Part shown: piece after piece, positions 48,319 to 56,435 of the stretch
How the letters are laid out: each line of letters begins with the position of its first letter
How positions within the stretch are numbered: the first letter of the stretch is position 1
Assembly: GCA_016744375.1 (NCBI GenBank)
Contig: JADGEM010000003.1
Location: forward strand, 1-64,000
Reading direction: 5' to 3'
Source of the DNA: Gammaproteobacteria bacterium
GTDB lineage: Bacteria; Pseudomonadota; Gammaproteobacteria; GRL18
DNA length: 64,000 bases
Notes under the pieces: model-generated
Database searches by the model: none
What the model was told of the DNA's origin: nothing
Seen by the model: the letters and a program-made list of their open reading frames with translations, nothing else
Made by a program: the position numbers and the translations under genes

Positions 48319-48780
48319 CTATTTCTTACGGTATTTTAACTGCATGCCATTTAGGAAATTGCGTAAAATTTGATCTTTGCATTCTCGATAATGCTTATGA
48401 CTAGGTTTTCGAAAAAAAGCACTGAGCTCATGGTTACTCATCTGAAAACCAGCCATGCTCAATAGATTTAAAACATCTTCTGCCTGTAGATTTAGGGCAA
48501 TTTTTAATTTCATAAAAATAATATTATTGGTCAATTTTTTTTCAGCTTCATGCTGGGGGCCATCTCTTTTACCACGCTTATCATTTATTAAACCATTGAG
48601 AAAAATAGCCAGTTGGACATCTGCCAACTTTTGGTAGGCTTCATCTTCTTCTTTTTTTAACCAACTGCTAACTTGTTCTCTTGTGACCTTATGTTCAGCA
48701 AGACCAAAAAGAGCAATCATTTTTGAGTCATTAAAATTAAAGGTATAGCGAATTCGACGCAAAATATCATTATTGGTCAT
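48319..48780 (-). CDS. DUF1456 (YehS-like) protein
   Basis: The 153-aa protein has two similar DUF1456 units: NDILRRIRYTFNFNDSKMIA near the start and NNIIFMKLKIALNLQAEDVL at about 85-105, followed by LSAFFRKPSHKHYRECKDQ. This matches YehS of E. coli, a cytosolic protein of unknown function. It lies between the PEBP and PhnA-like genes. Confidence 0.9.
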   Translation of the reverse strand: MTNNDILRRIRYTFNFNDSKMIALFGLAEHKVTREQVSSWLKKEEDEAYQKLADVQLAIFLNGLINDKRGKRDGPQHEAEKKLTNNIIFMKLKIALNLQAEDVLNLLSMAGFQMSNHELSAFFRKPSHKHYRECKDQILRNFLNGMQLKYRKK

Positions 48781-48820
48781 AGCTTAATCCTGATTCAGTG
48801 AAAATTTAATTTATATTATA

Positions 48821-49405
48821 TTATGATTTTTTAACAAATTTAGTCAGTATAACAATTTGTTGATCATTTACTCTTCCTTCTATATGTTCAGGATTATCCA
48901 GCACCAGAGAAATATTTCGCACCGAAGTACCACGTTTAGCTGTGAAGCTGGTACCTTTGACATTTAAATCCTTTATTATGACAACAGTGTCACCAGTCTT
49001 TAGTGTTACACCATTACTATCTTTATGAACAATAATATCTTCATCTGATTGATCTTCAGCCGTTGCTTTGGCCCACTGAAGAATCTCTTCATCCAGATAG
49101 AGCATATCCAACAAGTCCTGAGGCCAGCCTTCACTTCGAAGGCGAGTCAACATTCTCCAGGCCATAACCTGTACAACCGGAATTTGACTCCACATACTAT
49201 CATTTAGACAGCGCCAGTGATTAGTATCCATTTTATCTGGATTATTAATTTGTTCCTGACAAATCTGACAGACTAAAATCATTTCTTCCGCAGTGCTTTG
49301 ATCGACAGAAGGAGCAGGAACTTCATAACAGTGTAAATTTTCCGTTGCTCCACAAAGCTCACATTTTGATTCACTTCGTTCATTCAATATTTTTTCTATC
49401 ATCAT
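48821..49405 (-). CDS. PhnA-type zinc-ribbon protein
   Basis: The 194-aa protein starts with a zinc ribbon: CELCGATENLHCYEV, then ILVCQICQEQI, giving paired CxxC motifs. The C-terminal part (VTLKTGDTVVIIKDLNVKG, then VKGTSFTAKRGTSVRNISL) is the PhnA/YjdM domain. Despite the name, this family is not clearly linked to phosphonate use. The middle section is longer than in the ~110-aa YjdM, as in the extended form of the family. Confidence 0.88.
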   Translation of the reverse strand: MMIEKILNERSESKCELCGATENLHCYEVPAPSVDQSTAEEMILVCQICQEQINNPDKMDTNHWRCLNDSMWSQIPVVQVMAWRMLTRLRSEGWPQDLLDMLYLDEEILQWAKATAEDQSDEDIIVHKDSNGVTLKTGDTVVIIKDLNVKGTSFTAKRGTSVRNISLVLDNPEHIEGRVNDQQIVILTKFVKKS

Positions 49406-49529
49406 TCTTTATGCTCTGTTTCTAATACTTTGCTTTTCTAATACTTTGGCTTGCAAAAATCAATTATAAAATAAAGTGAAAAATAGCTTGTGTAAAAATT
49501 TTTCTTTGAACATTTAAAATTTCTGAGTA

Positions 49530-50084
49530 TTATTGCGGGTTTAATTGGGCTAACTCTTCCAATAGACTTTCAACCAGTTTAATGCCTTTTTCATCCATTT
49601 TCCTAGTGAGTATTTTCAGATCACGCTCACCATTCACCATGGCTTGAATTATGCCGCCCAGTTGGCGCATGTCTCCCGTCGCTGATACCATTTGTTCAGC
49701 CATATCAGCAAGCGTAGAAAGTGCTTTGACATCACCTTTTTCAGCCGCATCAATCATCTTTGCAAGCCCGGGAGCAGCAAACTTTGAATCAGCAGGTTCA
49801 TCCATTGTTGGTAATTGTGTGGAGTCCTGTAAACCTACTAAAATTGAAAGAACAATACCAGCGTCTTCATCATCAAGACCCACTAACAACTTACTATTAC
49901 GTGAACCTGCTAATATTTTACGAATCCGGCTAATTAGAGCTACCCAGCCATTTTCTTCAGATGACTTTAATACAGGCTCTAGTTGAGGCAGGATTGCTTT
50001 ATTATGACAAGCCATAACAACACTATTAATTAATTGTGCATGCACTTTGGCAATTTGTTTGGTTTTTTCTGGTAGTTTAGCCAT
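49530..50084 (-). CDS. Soluble alpha-helical protein of unknown function
   Basis: The 184-aa protein has no signal or membrane segment and appears mainly helical: ELAQLNPQ at the C-terminus, LKILTRKMDEKGIKLVESLL, and DEDAGIVLSILVGLQDSTQL in the middle. I do not recognise a family. It lies 43 bp downstream of the lipoprotein that ends the envelope-complex cluster, on the same strand, so it may be its last gene or an independent one. Its less AT-rich composition favours independence. Confidence 0.7.
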   Translation of the reverse strand: MAKLPEKTKQIAKVHAQLINSVVMACHNKAILPQLEPVLKSSEENGWVALISRIRKILAGSRNSKLLVGLDDEDAGIVLSILVGLQDSTQLPTMDEPADSKFAAPGLAKMIDAAEKGDVKALSTLADMAEQMVSATGDMRQLGGIIQAMVNGERDLKILTRKMDEKGIKLVESLLEELAQLNPQ

Positions 50085-50127
50085 TTATATCAACTATTAC
50101 TCAGGGTTATTTTAGTGACAGATAGAA

Positions 50128-50616
50128 TTAATTAAAATGCTTGCTTTCAGACCACAGAATTGAACCACTTCGATTGTTTTTAAGCTGTAATGAAAACACA
50201 CCATAAGTTTGATCACATGAATTTAATTGCAGTCTCACTTCTTTAAATCCACCGCTCAAATGAAAATCACTAGCATCGACATCACTCACAATGATAAATA
50301 AGCCAGAACGTAACATTCTGTTTTTAATGGCAGCATTCAGTGTATTCATATCAATATCGCTGCGATCATAAGTAATAGGAGACAATGATATTCTCATTCT
50401 ATTGTTGATTGTTTCTTGCTTGACATTATTGCTCTGCACCATCGAGTCCACCATTTTATTGGCATAGAGCAGATAATCGATATCCGCCAATTCTATTGAA
50501 TCAAGATTTTCCGGGCATGTCTTCTCCAGTTCGTCAATATTACCTGTAATCGGAAAATGAGTCTGGCATGCGGTTAAAAACAACAGGATCAGTATAGAAA
50601 AAATAAAATATTTCAA
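50128..50616 (-). CDS. LpoB-like lipoprotein, last gene of the envelope cluster
   Basis: The 162-aa protein has a lipoprotein signal (FSILILLFLTAC). The rest resembles LpoB, the outer-membrane lipoprotein that activates PBP1B: DSIELADIDYLLYANKMVDS, NNRMRISLSPITYDRSDIDM, NRMLRSGLFIIVSDV, ending YGVFSLQLKNNRSGSILWSE. LpoB-family proteins span the periplasm to regulate peptidoglycan synthesis, so a cell-wall link for the cluster is suggested, though no PBP gene is nearby. It is ~85 bp after the second VWA gene. Confidence 0.7.
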   Translation of the reverse strand: MKYFIFSILILLFLTACQTHFPITGNIDELEKTCPENLDSIELADIDYLLYANKMVDSMVQSNNVKQETINNRMRISLSPITYDRSDIDMNTLNAAIKNRMLRSGLFIIVSDVDASDFHLSGGFKEVRLQLNSCDQTYGVFSLQLKNNRSGSILWSESKHFN

Positions 50617-50702
50617 ATTTTATACCTCAGATCAATAAAATCTTCTTATCCTTATTTTAAACCATTAAAGGCCAAGTAGCGACCACATGGAAATTATGAT
50701 AT

Positions 50703-51707
50703 CTATTTTAGGCGTGTTAGACCGACAAAACTGCCATTGTTTTCTTCAGTTATTTTTCTCATTAATGCCGAAAAGCGCGCAATATTACTTTCTGTCCCGG
50801 GATGATTGAATAATACCGGGAAACCAACTGCATTAATTCGGACACGTTTCTTACCTGAGTGGCCGTTTTTATTTAATCGATTGACTGTATTGAGTAATGA
50901 CTGGATTGAACCTCTGGAAAAATCATCACCAAATATATATAAGGATATCTGTTTGTCACTGGCATAAAATCGGCGAATTGCCTTAGTAATACCTTCTTCA
51001 GGAGAGGAATTAGAAAAAGGTTCCCAGTATGATAATTGTTTTAAAATCGATCGCCTTCTGGCTGGTGTATCTGGAATCCATTTTCCTGCATATTGGCTGA
51101 ACATATAATCACCCATATCATTCATAACCTGAATGCCTTTGACATTGGGATGTATCTGTAAAATTTCTTTCATTTTTTTACGAACCATAGACCAGGCAAA
51201 ATTTTTCATTGAGCCGGATGTATCAATGATAAAAATAACATATTCACTACTGACACTGATTCCACCAATGGTATTTTCTTTATTGGTCACTGGAGTATTC
51301 TTTTGCAAACGACGCATTTCTTCCGTTAGACTTTGACGAGCCTGGCTTAATTTTTTTTGAATAATTATTTTTGCTTGAAGTTGATTGTTTGAATCTTCAA
51401 AGTCATCTTGAATTTGAGTTAAATTTGATTCGTTACTGCTTAATTGATTATTGGTAGTACTTATTTGTTGTTTTGACTGTTTTATTTCATTATTTATGTC
51501 GATTATATCAGCCTGAATCAAGGCCAGTTGTTGTTTAGACTCTTGTATGTTTTTTTTCAAATCTGCTGTAGTTTCTTCAATTATGATTGGCTGAGATATT
51601 TTACTGATCACCAATAATAAAATAATAGCTCCAAATCCACAGGACACGACATCTAAAAAGGACAGATTGAACACTTCAATACTTTGTCGTTTACTACGTT
51701 TTTTCAT
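50703..51707 (-). CDS. ExbD/TolR-like anchored VWA protein (copy B)
   Basis: The 334-aa protein has a short basic N-terminus, one membrane helix (FNLSFLDVVSCGFGAIILLL), a coiled coil at about 40-140, and a periplasmic von Willebrand A domain at about 155-334. The metal site (MIDAS) is IDTSGSM near residue 162. The helix, with FNLxFLD placing Asp at its start, recalls ExbD (NVTPFIDV) and TolR, where that Asp carries protons. It overlaps the paralogous copy A by 4 bp. Probable role: stator-type partner of the proton channel. The VWA ligand is unknown. Confidence 0.8.
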   Translation of the reverse strand: MKKRSKRQSIEVFNLSFLDVVSCGFGAIILLLVISKISQPIIIEETTADLKKNIQESKQQLALIQADIIDINNEIKQSKQQISTTNNQLSSNESNLTQIQDDFEDSNNQLQAKIIIQKKLSQARQSLTEEMRRLQKNTPVTNKENTIGGISVSSEYVIFIIDTSGSMKNFAWSMVRKKMKEILQIHPNVKGIQVMNDMGDYMFSQYAGKWIPDTPARRRSILKQLSYWEPFSNSSPEEGITKAIRRFYASDKQISLYIFGDDFSRGSIQSLLNTVNRLNKNGHSGKKRVRINAVGFPVLFNHPGTESNIARFSALMRKITEENNGSFVGLTRLK

Positions 51708-52804
51708 GGCCAGTCCCGACTCGGTGTAATAAACGAGCCTTTAGTATCAATGGCCAACTTCCAGAAAAGTGCTGCAGCCATCGGATCCCCTTCCATAGGC
51801 AGTAATATTGTATTCACCGGGATTCTTTTTGGTAAGATTGTAATCGCCTGTGTCAGTAACTTAACTCGTTCGTCTGCTGTGACTTTTGTTTTATTTGTTT
51901 TTTTGTTTCCCAGTGTTGGTAATCCATCTGTAATAAGAATAATATTATCTGGTTTTTGAGTCATTGATTGAACAGTATCAAATGCTTTTATCAGGCTGGT
52001 CCCATTTTCTGGTATCAACTTATTCAGTTGACGAAATATGTAATTTATCTTTGATGATTCATGACTCTTTATCCAATTGTAAGATTGATCACGACTTAAA
52101 GAATTCACCTTTTTATTAAAGTTCAGTAATAAAAATTGACTGTCAGACGGCAAATTTGCAACCATCCATTGAACACTCCTAATGGTCTGTTGCCATTTTC
52201 TTGTATTTCTTTTTACATTATCAGGGAGGTTTCTCTTCACAATTATATTAACAATTGTCTCATCCAACATGGAAGCTGAACTATCAATTAAAAAAAGAAC
52301 CCGCTTACCACCTAATTTCAGGCCCGTTAGATATTGACGATGACCATCACCCTCATAGGGACGAATCTTATCTCCACTAATTTTGATAGCCGTCTCTATT
52401 TTATTATTATTTTGGCTATTATTACTATCAATTTTTTTAATCTCATTTTTCAGGGAACTAATAGTTTTTTCCAGATCCAATGATTTTTTCTGTTTATCAT
52501 TTTTATCTTTCTTTATCGTAGTGATTTTATTCTCAACTATAGAAAGTGTCTGCTTAATTTTTAAGAATTTATCCTGACTTTCCTGTAAACTTTTTTTTAA
52601 TTTATAGTGGTATTTTTTAGAAGTTTTTGATTCTTTTTTAATCTCTTTTAATTCTTCAGACAGTATTTTATTTTTTATTTTGTTGTCACTGACAATTTGT
52701 GAATTAATAATTAATACTAATAAAACAACAGCACCAAAACCACAGAACATGATATCTAGAAAAGCCAGATTAAAAGATGATATATTTGTTTTTTTATTTT
52801 TCAT
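51704..52804 (-). CDS. ExbD/TolR-like anchored VWA protein (copy A)
   Basis: The 366-aa protein is built like copy B: a basic start, helix FNLAFLDIMFCGFGAVVLLV, a Lys/Glu-rich coiled coil at about 40-145, and a VWA domain at about 165-366. The MIDAS reads IDSSASM near residue 175, followed by LLNFNKKVNSL and ILITDGLPTLG. The FNLxFLDxxxCGFGAxxLL pattern shared with copy B is strong evidence of duplication. It is 21 bp after the ExbB-like gene and overlaps copy B by 4 bp, so the three are likely translated together. Confidence 0.8.
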   Translation of the reverse strand: MKNKKTNISSFNLAFLDIMFCGFGAVVLLVLIINSQIVSDNKIKNKILSEELKEIKKESKTSKKYHYKLKKSLQESQDKFLKIKQTLSIVENKITTIKKDKNDKQKKSLDLEKTISSLKNEIKKIDSNNSQNNNKIETAIKISGDKIRPYEGDGHRQYLTGLKLGGKRVLFLIDSSASMLDETIVNIIVKRNLPDNVKRNTRKWQQTIRSVQWMVANLPSDSQFLLLNFNKKVNSLSRDQSYNWIKSHESSKINYIFRQLNKLIPENGTSLIKAFDTVQSMTQKPDNIILITDGLPTLGNKKTNKTKVTADERVKLLTQAITILPKRIPVNTILLPMEGDPMAAALFWKLAIDTKGSFITPSRDWP

Positions 52805-52825
52805 ACATTTTAAACATTGCTATTA

Positions 52826-53641
52826 CTACTTTAGTCCTGCAGCACTTCTTAATCGAGCGACCAAATTTATATCACAATAGCTTTCAGTGTCCAGTACCAG
52901 ACGTTCCTGTAATAATTGTAATTGGTGAATAAAAAACATCAGAAGAATAGAAATAACCAGAGCAATAAATGTTGAATTAAAAGCCACGCCTAGAGATTCT
53001 GTTACTCCAGTAATATCACCTTCCATCGCTCTATTGGCCTGTGATAGGGCGTCACCAATACCCCGAACAGTGCCAATAAAACCAACTGAAGGTATGGCCC
53101 AGGCAATATATCTAATAATCGACAATTCCGTATCCAGTCTTTGTGATTCTGATTCACACACATCTCTCATTGCAGTAGCAGCATCATGTACATTGCGAGT
53201 TGCAGAGAAACGCTGAATGGTCATAGTCAATGCTCTGGGTAATAAATATTTATGCAGTGTCTCTGGCAAATCTTTCAGACGCTCCAATAGCAAGCGAGTA
53301 TCCTCAGGACCCACAGGGAAGTCGATCGGTAACTTTAATAAATCCATATCAAGCAACTGACTCTGCCTCCAGGATAAATAACCTTTAAGCCCTAAAATTG
53401 AAAATGCCCAGAACATTAGAATAAAGCAGGCTTCCTGTTCATAATCTCTTACCACTACATAAAAATTCCTTTTTTGCACATACGTTTTATCAACCAGCAT
53501 TTGTTGATGTTCCTGCTCAATAAAATGATCGGCTTGAGGGCGTATCACAGAAATATAAACTGTATGGACAATAATGAAAGCAATCAGTAGTGAGAAAATC
53601 TGATAAATTAATTCCATTGGAATATCTTTTCTACTATTCAT
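52826..53641 (-). CDS. MotA/TolQ/ExbB-family proton channel protein
   Basis: The 271-aa protein has helices at about 10-30, 70-90, 168-188 and 200-223. The third and fourth match the ExbB/TolQ core: WAIPSVGFIGTVRGIGDALS and SLGVAFNSTFIALVISILLM, including the Pro/Gly-rich turn and the channel Thr. These proteins form pentameric proton channels that power ExbD/TolR/MotB-type partners. The two following genes supply such partners with VWA domains. The long loop between helices 2 and 3 is cytosolic. Confidence 0.88.
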   Translation of the reverse strand: MNSRKDIPMELIYQIFSLLIAFIIVHTVYISVIRPQADHFIEQEHQQMLVDKTYVQKRNFYVVVRDYEQEACFILMFWAFSILGLKGYLSWRQSQLLDMDLLKLPIDFPVGPEDTRLLLERLKDLPETLHKYLLPRALTMTIQRFSATRNVHDAATAMRDVCESESQRLDTELSIIRYIAWAIPSVGFIGTVRGIGDALSQANRAMEGDITGVTESLGVAFNSTFIALVISILLMFFIHQLQLLQERLVLDTESYCDINLVARLRSAAGLK

Positions 53642-53664
53642 TTTATTTAATATTTCCTTGAAAT

Positions 53665-53913
53665 TTATATATCAACTGGAAAAGAAACCGCGCTGTCTGC
53701 ATTTATTTTTTCACTTGGGATAAAGGTAGCAGGCTGATTCCGATGGTTCGTTTTTTTTCTGGATTTAGATATTTTATTTTTTGAATCGGCAGTTTGATCA
53801 GTCTTTAAATTTTTTTTGCTTTCTTCTGTATGAACTATTCCACTATAAACGATAGCAATGAGAAAACATGCTAATATTCTATACTCAAAAAATAGGGTGT
53901 TTAATAATTTCAT
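53665..53913 (-). CDS. Small exported or anchored protein of the envelope cluster
   Basis: The 82-aa protein has an N-terminal hydrophobic segment (YRILACFLIAIVYSGIVHTE) and a Lys/Ser-rich remainder with KSRKKTNHRNQPATFIPSE. It overlaps the upstream SUMF1 gene by 4 bp. Its function is unknown; position suggests a small subunit of the complex. Confidence 0.6.
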   Translation of the reverse strand: MKLLNTLFFEYRILACFLIAIVYSGIVHTEESKKNLKTDQTADSKNKISKSRKKTNHRNQPATFIPSEKINADSAVSFPVDI

Positions 53914-56435
53914 AATGCATACCGTGCAAGTCTGAAACCAATATCGTTAGCTTTCTTTTTACTATAGCTTCTATAACTTAATCTCAGCTCAGTTATTGAA
54001 GCATCTCGCCAACTTGAATCCTTAACAACTTTATGACTTCCTTTGATAGGACCTGTCGGATTAATAATTATCTTTTTTATGTAAGAACGTGCTGGATTTG
54101 GAGAATAATAATCCTGACACCATTCAGACACATTACCACCCATATCATAAAACCCGGAGGAATTCTTTTTATAACTGCCAATCGGTGCAGAAACACCCTG
54201 TTGATCATTGTAGCCCTGTATCACATTAGCAACATAAGGTTTTGCCATTTCATCTGCAAAATTCCCTCTCACTTTTATTGGTGGAAAATTATCAGCCCAT
54301 GGGTACTTTTTCTGCTTGATGCCTCTTGAGGCTAAAACCCACTCAGCCTCAAAAGGAAGTCGATAACCACTTATTTTTTTTGATATATCAACAGGCTCCA
54401 TTTTACCGGATGCTTCTTTATAATAGGGGGTCAAGCCTTCTTTTCTACTTAACCAGTTGGCAAATTTTGCTGCATCATTCCAGGTAACATTAACAACCGG
54501 TTGCTTTTCACCGGATAGTGAAGCACTGGAAATGACACCCGATTTATGTCCTGACATAAAAGTTTTAAATTGTTGATTACTTACCTCTTTATCAGAGAGA
54601 TAGAAATCATAATCCAGCTCAACTTTATATTGTCTTTCATTAGAACCACGACCCGATTCATTTTTTTTTGAACCCACTATAAAATTTGAAGCTTTCATTA
54701 GGAGCATGTTTTGTTTTATTGTATTGGTATAATTATTTTTAGTTTTTCCAGATTTAGAATCATTCTTTGATTTATTATAGAGTGATTTAGACTGACTTAT
54801 TTTTTTTAAATTAAAACTGATATTTTTGCTGTAGTTGCCTGCTGTCAGATTTTTAGACTGAGTAAGATAACCCGTTTGTTGAGCAATAATTCTATGTTTT
54901 TTCCCTTTTAAATGAAATCTTCCGGAAGATTCTTTTTGCTGTATTCCATCAATGATCAGTTTTGCACTGCTGGGAATCACTGAAATAAATACGCTCCCAT
55001 CAATCATTTTAAGATCAATGATCTGTTCAGATTTTTCACCTGGCTCAAAAATCATTTTTTGTCTATTTTTTTTATAACCAGATAAACTCAATTCTACTTC
55101 ATGCTGAACATTAGGGATTAAGTTAATTTTTTTAGGGGTTTTTCCATTATATTTACCATCAACCCGGATAATACTACCTGATGGTTTTGTATTGATGTAG
55201 ACACTAGCATCTTCTGGTGCAAGAGTTTCAATATTAACCTTTTTGTATTCATTTGCTTCTACTTTAAAATTTATTTTGAATTCTTTAAATTTTTCTTTAT
55301 TTATTGTTGCTATATACTGTCCGGCTATCAATTCAATCTCAACTTCATGAGTCAATTTACCTTCATAGAATTTTTCTAAATAATCATTATTATCTTTCTC
55401 AGTTAAATAAATTTCTAGTAAGGTATTATCTGTCATTGAAGTAAATTCTACATTTCCCCAATTTGCAATGAGTTTGAATTCAAATATTTGCTTTGTATTT
55501 TTTCCTTCTACATTAATTATCTGTTCATAATATTGATAACGTGGATTTTTGATAACAATATTATGCTCTCCACTCATCAATTCATATTGTTTTTTTTCAT
55601 TCTTTTCTAGAAGATTACTACCTTCATAAATTTTATTATTTGTTTCTGGATTAATTTTAAGTGTAATTTTCCCAGACATTTCATCCATTATAAATTGATA
55701 ATCTTTATTAACTGCATCAATATTTATTGACTGTTTTAAAGGAAAATAACCTTTTTTAAACGCGCTTAAATTATACTGCCCCTTTAAAAGCATATAACGA
55801 TTGTTTATTTTTATAGGAGGTATGACACCTGACAGTGTTATCTTATCTGCCTGGGGTTTAATATCTATTGTGACTGTTTCTGCAAATAATATAAATATAG
55901 AAGCTAATAATAATAAAATAGAGACAATTGTAATAATCACTTTCTTTAGTGATAATTTTTTTTCTCCTTTATCAACAACTTTTTTGAATTGCCTTGTATT
56001 AGCCATGTCTGATTGTTGAGAGGAGGGGGGTGGAGGAATTAATTCTGGTGAAGTATTAAATGTTTTTTTATTATGATTTTTTTCTGAGATATTTAGTTGA
56101 ATAATATCACCAGAAACATTATAAGAAATAACTTTACTCCCTATAAGTAGAACATCTCCAGATTTCATCCAGACTGATTTCTCAATTTTTACATCATTAT
56201 GAAAAATATTAATGTCATTTATTACCGATACAGGCTGGAAAAAAATATGGCCCTCAGATTCGGCAATATGAGCACAAACTTGTACATCATTTTTTTTATC
56301 TAAATTTATCTTTGAGATGTTCAAATGAGTAGAGTCCTCATTTTTTTTCTCAAGACTGAATTCAAATGGTAATTCACTACTATTCAGTTGTCTTAACTTA
56401 TTTTGTTCATCTGTAATTTCAATGTATCGATTCAT
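53910..56435 (-). CDS. FHA-like/PEGA/SUMF1 membrane protein
   Basis: The 841-aa protein has a cytosolic FHA-like N-terminal domain (about 1-125, SVWMKSGDVLLIGSKVISYN) and a membrane helix at about 166-184. About five PEGA-type beta-sandwich repeats follow (190-545), the clearest being TKPSGSIIRVDGKYNGKTPK. A C-terminal SUMF1/formylglycine-generating-enzyme fold spans about 575-841 (SNQQFKTFMSG, GYRLPFEAEWVLASRG, GFYDMGGNVSEWCQDYYS, NDIGFRLAR). The catalytic cysteine pair of true FGE enzymes is missing from the end region, so the domain is probably a binding scaffold. The FHA-like part lacks clear phospho-binding residues. It overlaps both neighbours by 4 bp. Confidence 0.85.
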   Translation of the reverse strand: MNRYIEITDEQNKLRQLNSSELPFEFSLEKKNEDSTHLNISKINLDKKNDVQVCAHIAESEGHIFFQPVSVINDINIFHNDVKIEKSVWMKSGDVLLIGSKVISYNVSGDIIQLNISEKNHNKKTFNTSPELIPPPPSSQQSDMANTRQFKKVVDKGEKKLSLKKVIITIVSILLLLASIFILFAETVTIDIKPQADKITLSGVIPPIKINNRYMLLKGQYNLSAFKKGYFPLKQSINIDAVNKDYQFIMDEMSGKITLKINPETNNKIYEGSNLLEKNEKKQYELMSGEHNIVIKNPRYQYYEQIINVEGKNTKQIFEFKLIANWGNVEFTSMTDNTLLEIYLTEKDNNDYLEKFYEGKLTHEVEIELIAGQYIATINKEKFKEFKINFKVEANEYKKVNIETLAPEDASVYINTKPSGSIIRVDGKYNGKTPKKINLIPNVQHEVELSLSGYKKNRQKMIFEPGEKSEQIIDLKMIDGSVFISVIPSSAKLIIDGIQQKESSGRFHLKGKKHRIIAQQTGYLTQSKNLTAGNYSKNISFNLKKISQSKSLYNKSKNDSKSGKTKNNYTNTIKQNMLLMKASNFIVGSKKNESGRGSNERQYKVELDYDFYLSDKEVSNQQFKTFMSGHKSGVISSASLSGEKQPVVNVTWNDAAKFANWLSRKEGLTPYYKEASGKMEPVDISKKISGYRLPFEAEWVLASRGIKQKKYPWADNFPPIKVRGNFADEMAKPYVANVIQGYNDQQGVSAPIGSYKKNSSGFYDMGGNVSEWCQDYYSPNPARSYIKKIIINPTGPIKGSHKVVKDSSWRDASITELRLSYRSYSKKKANDIGFRLARYAL

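Noticed and set aside
53910-56435. Functional formylglycine-generating enzyme
   Set aside because: The segment that should carry the two catalytic cysteines has none, and no sulfatase gene is present in the window.
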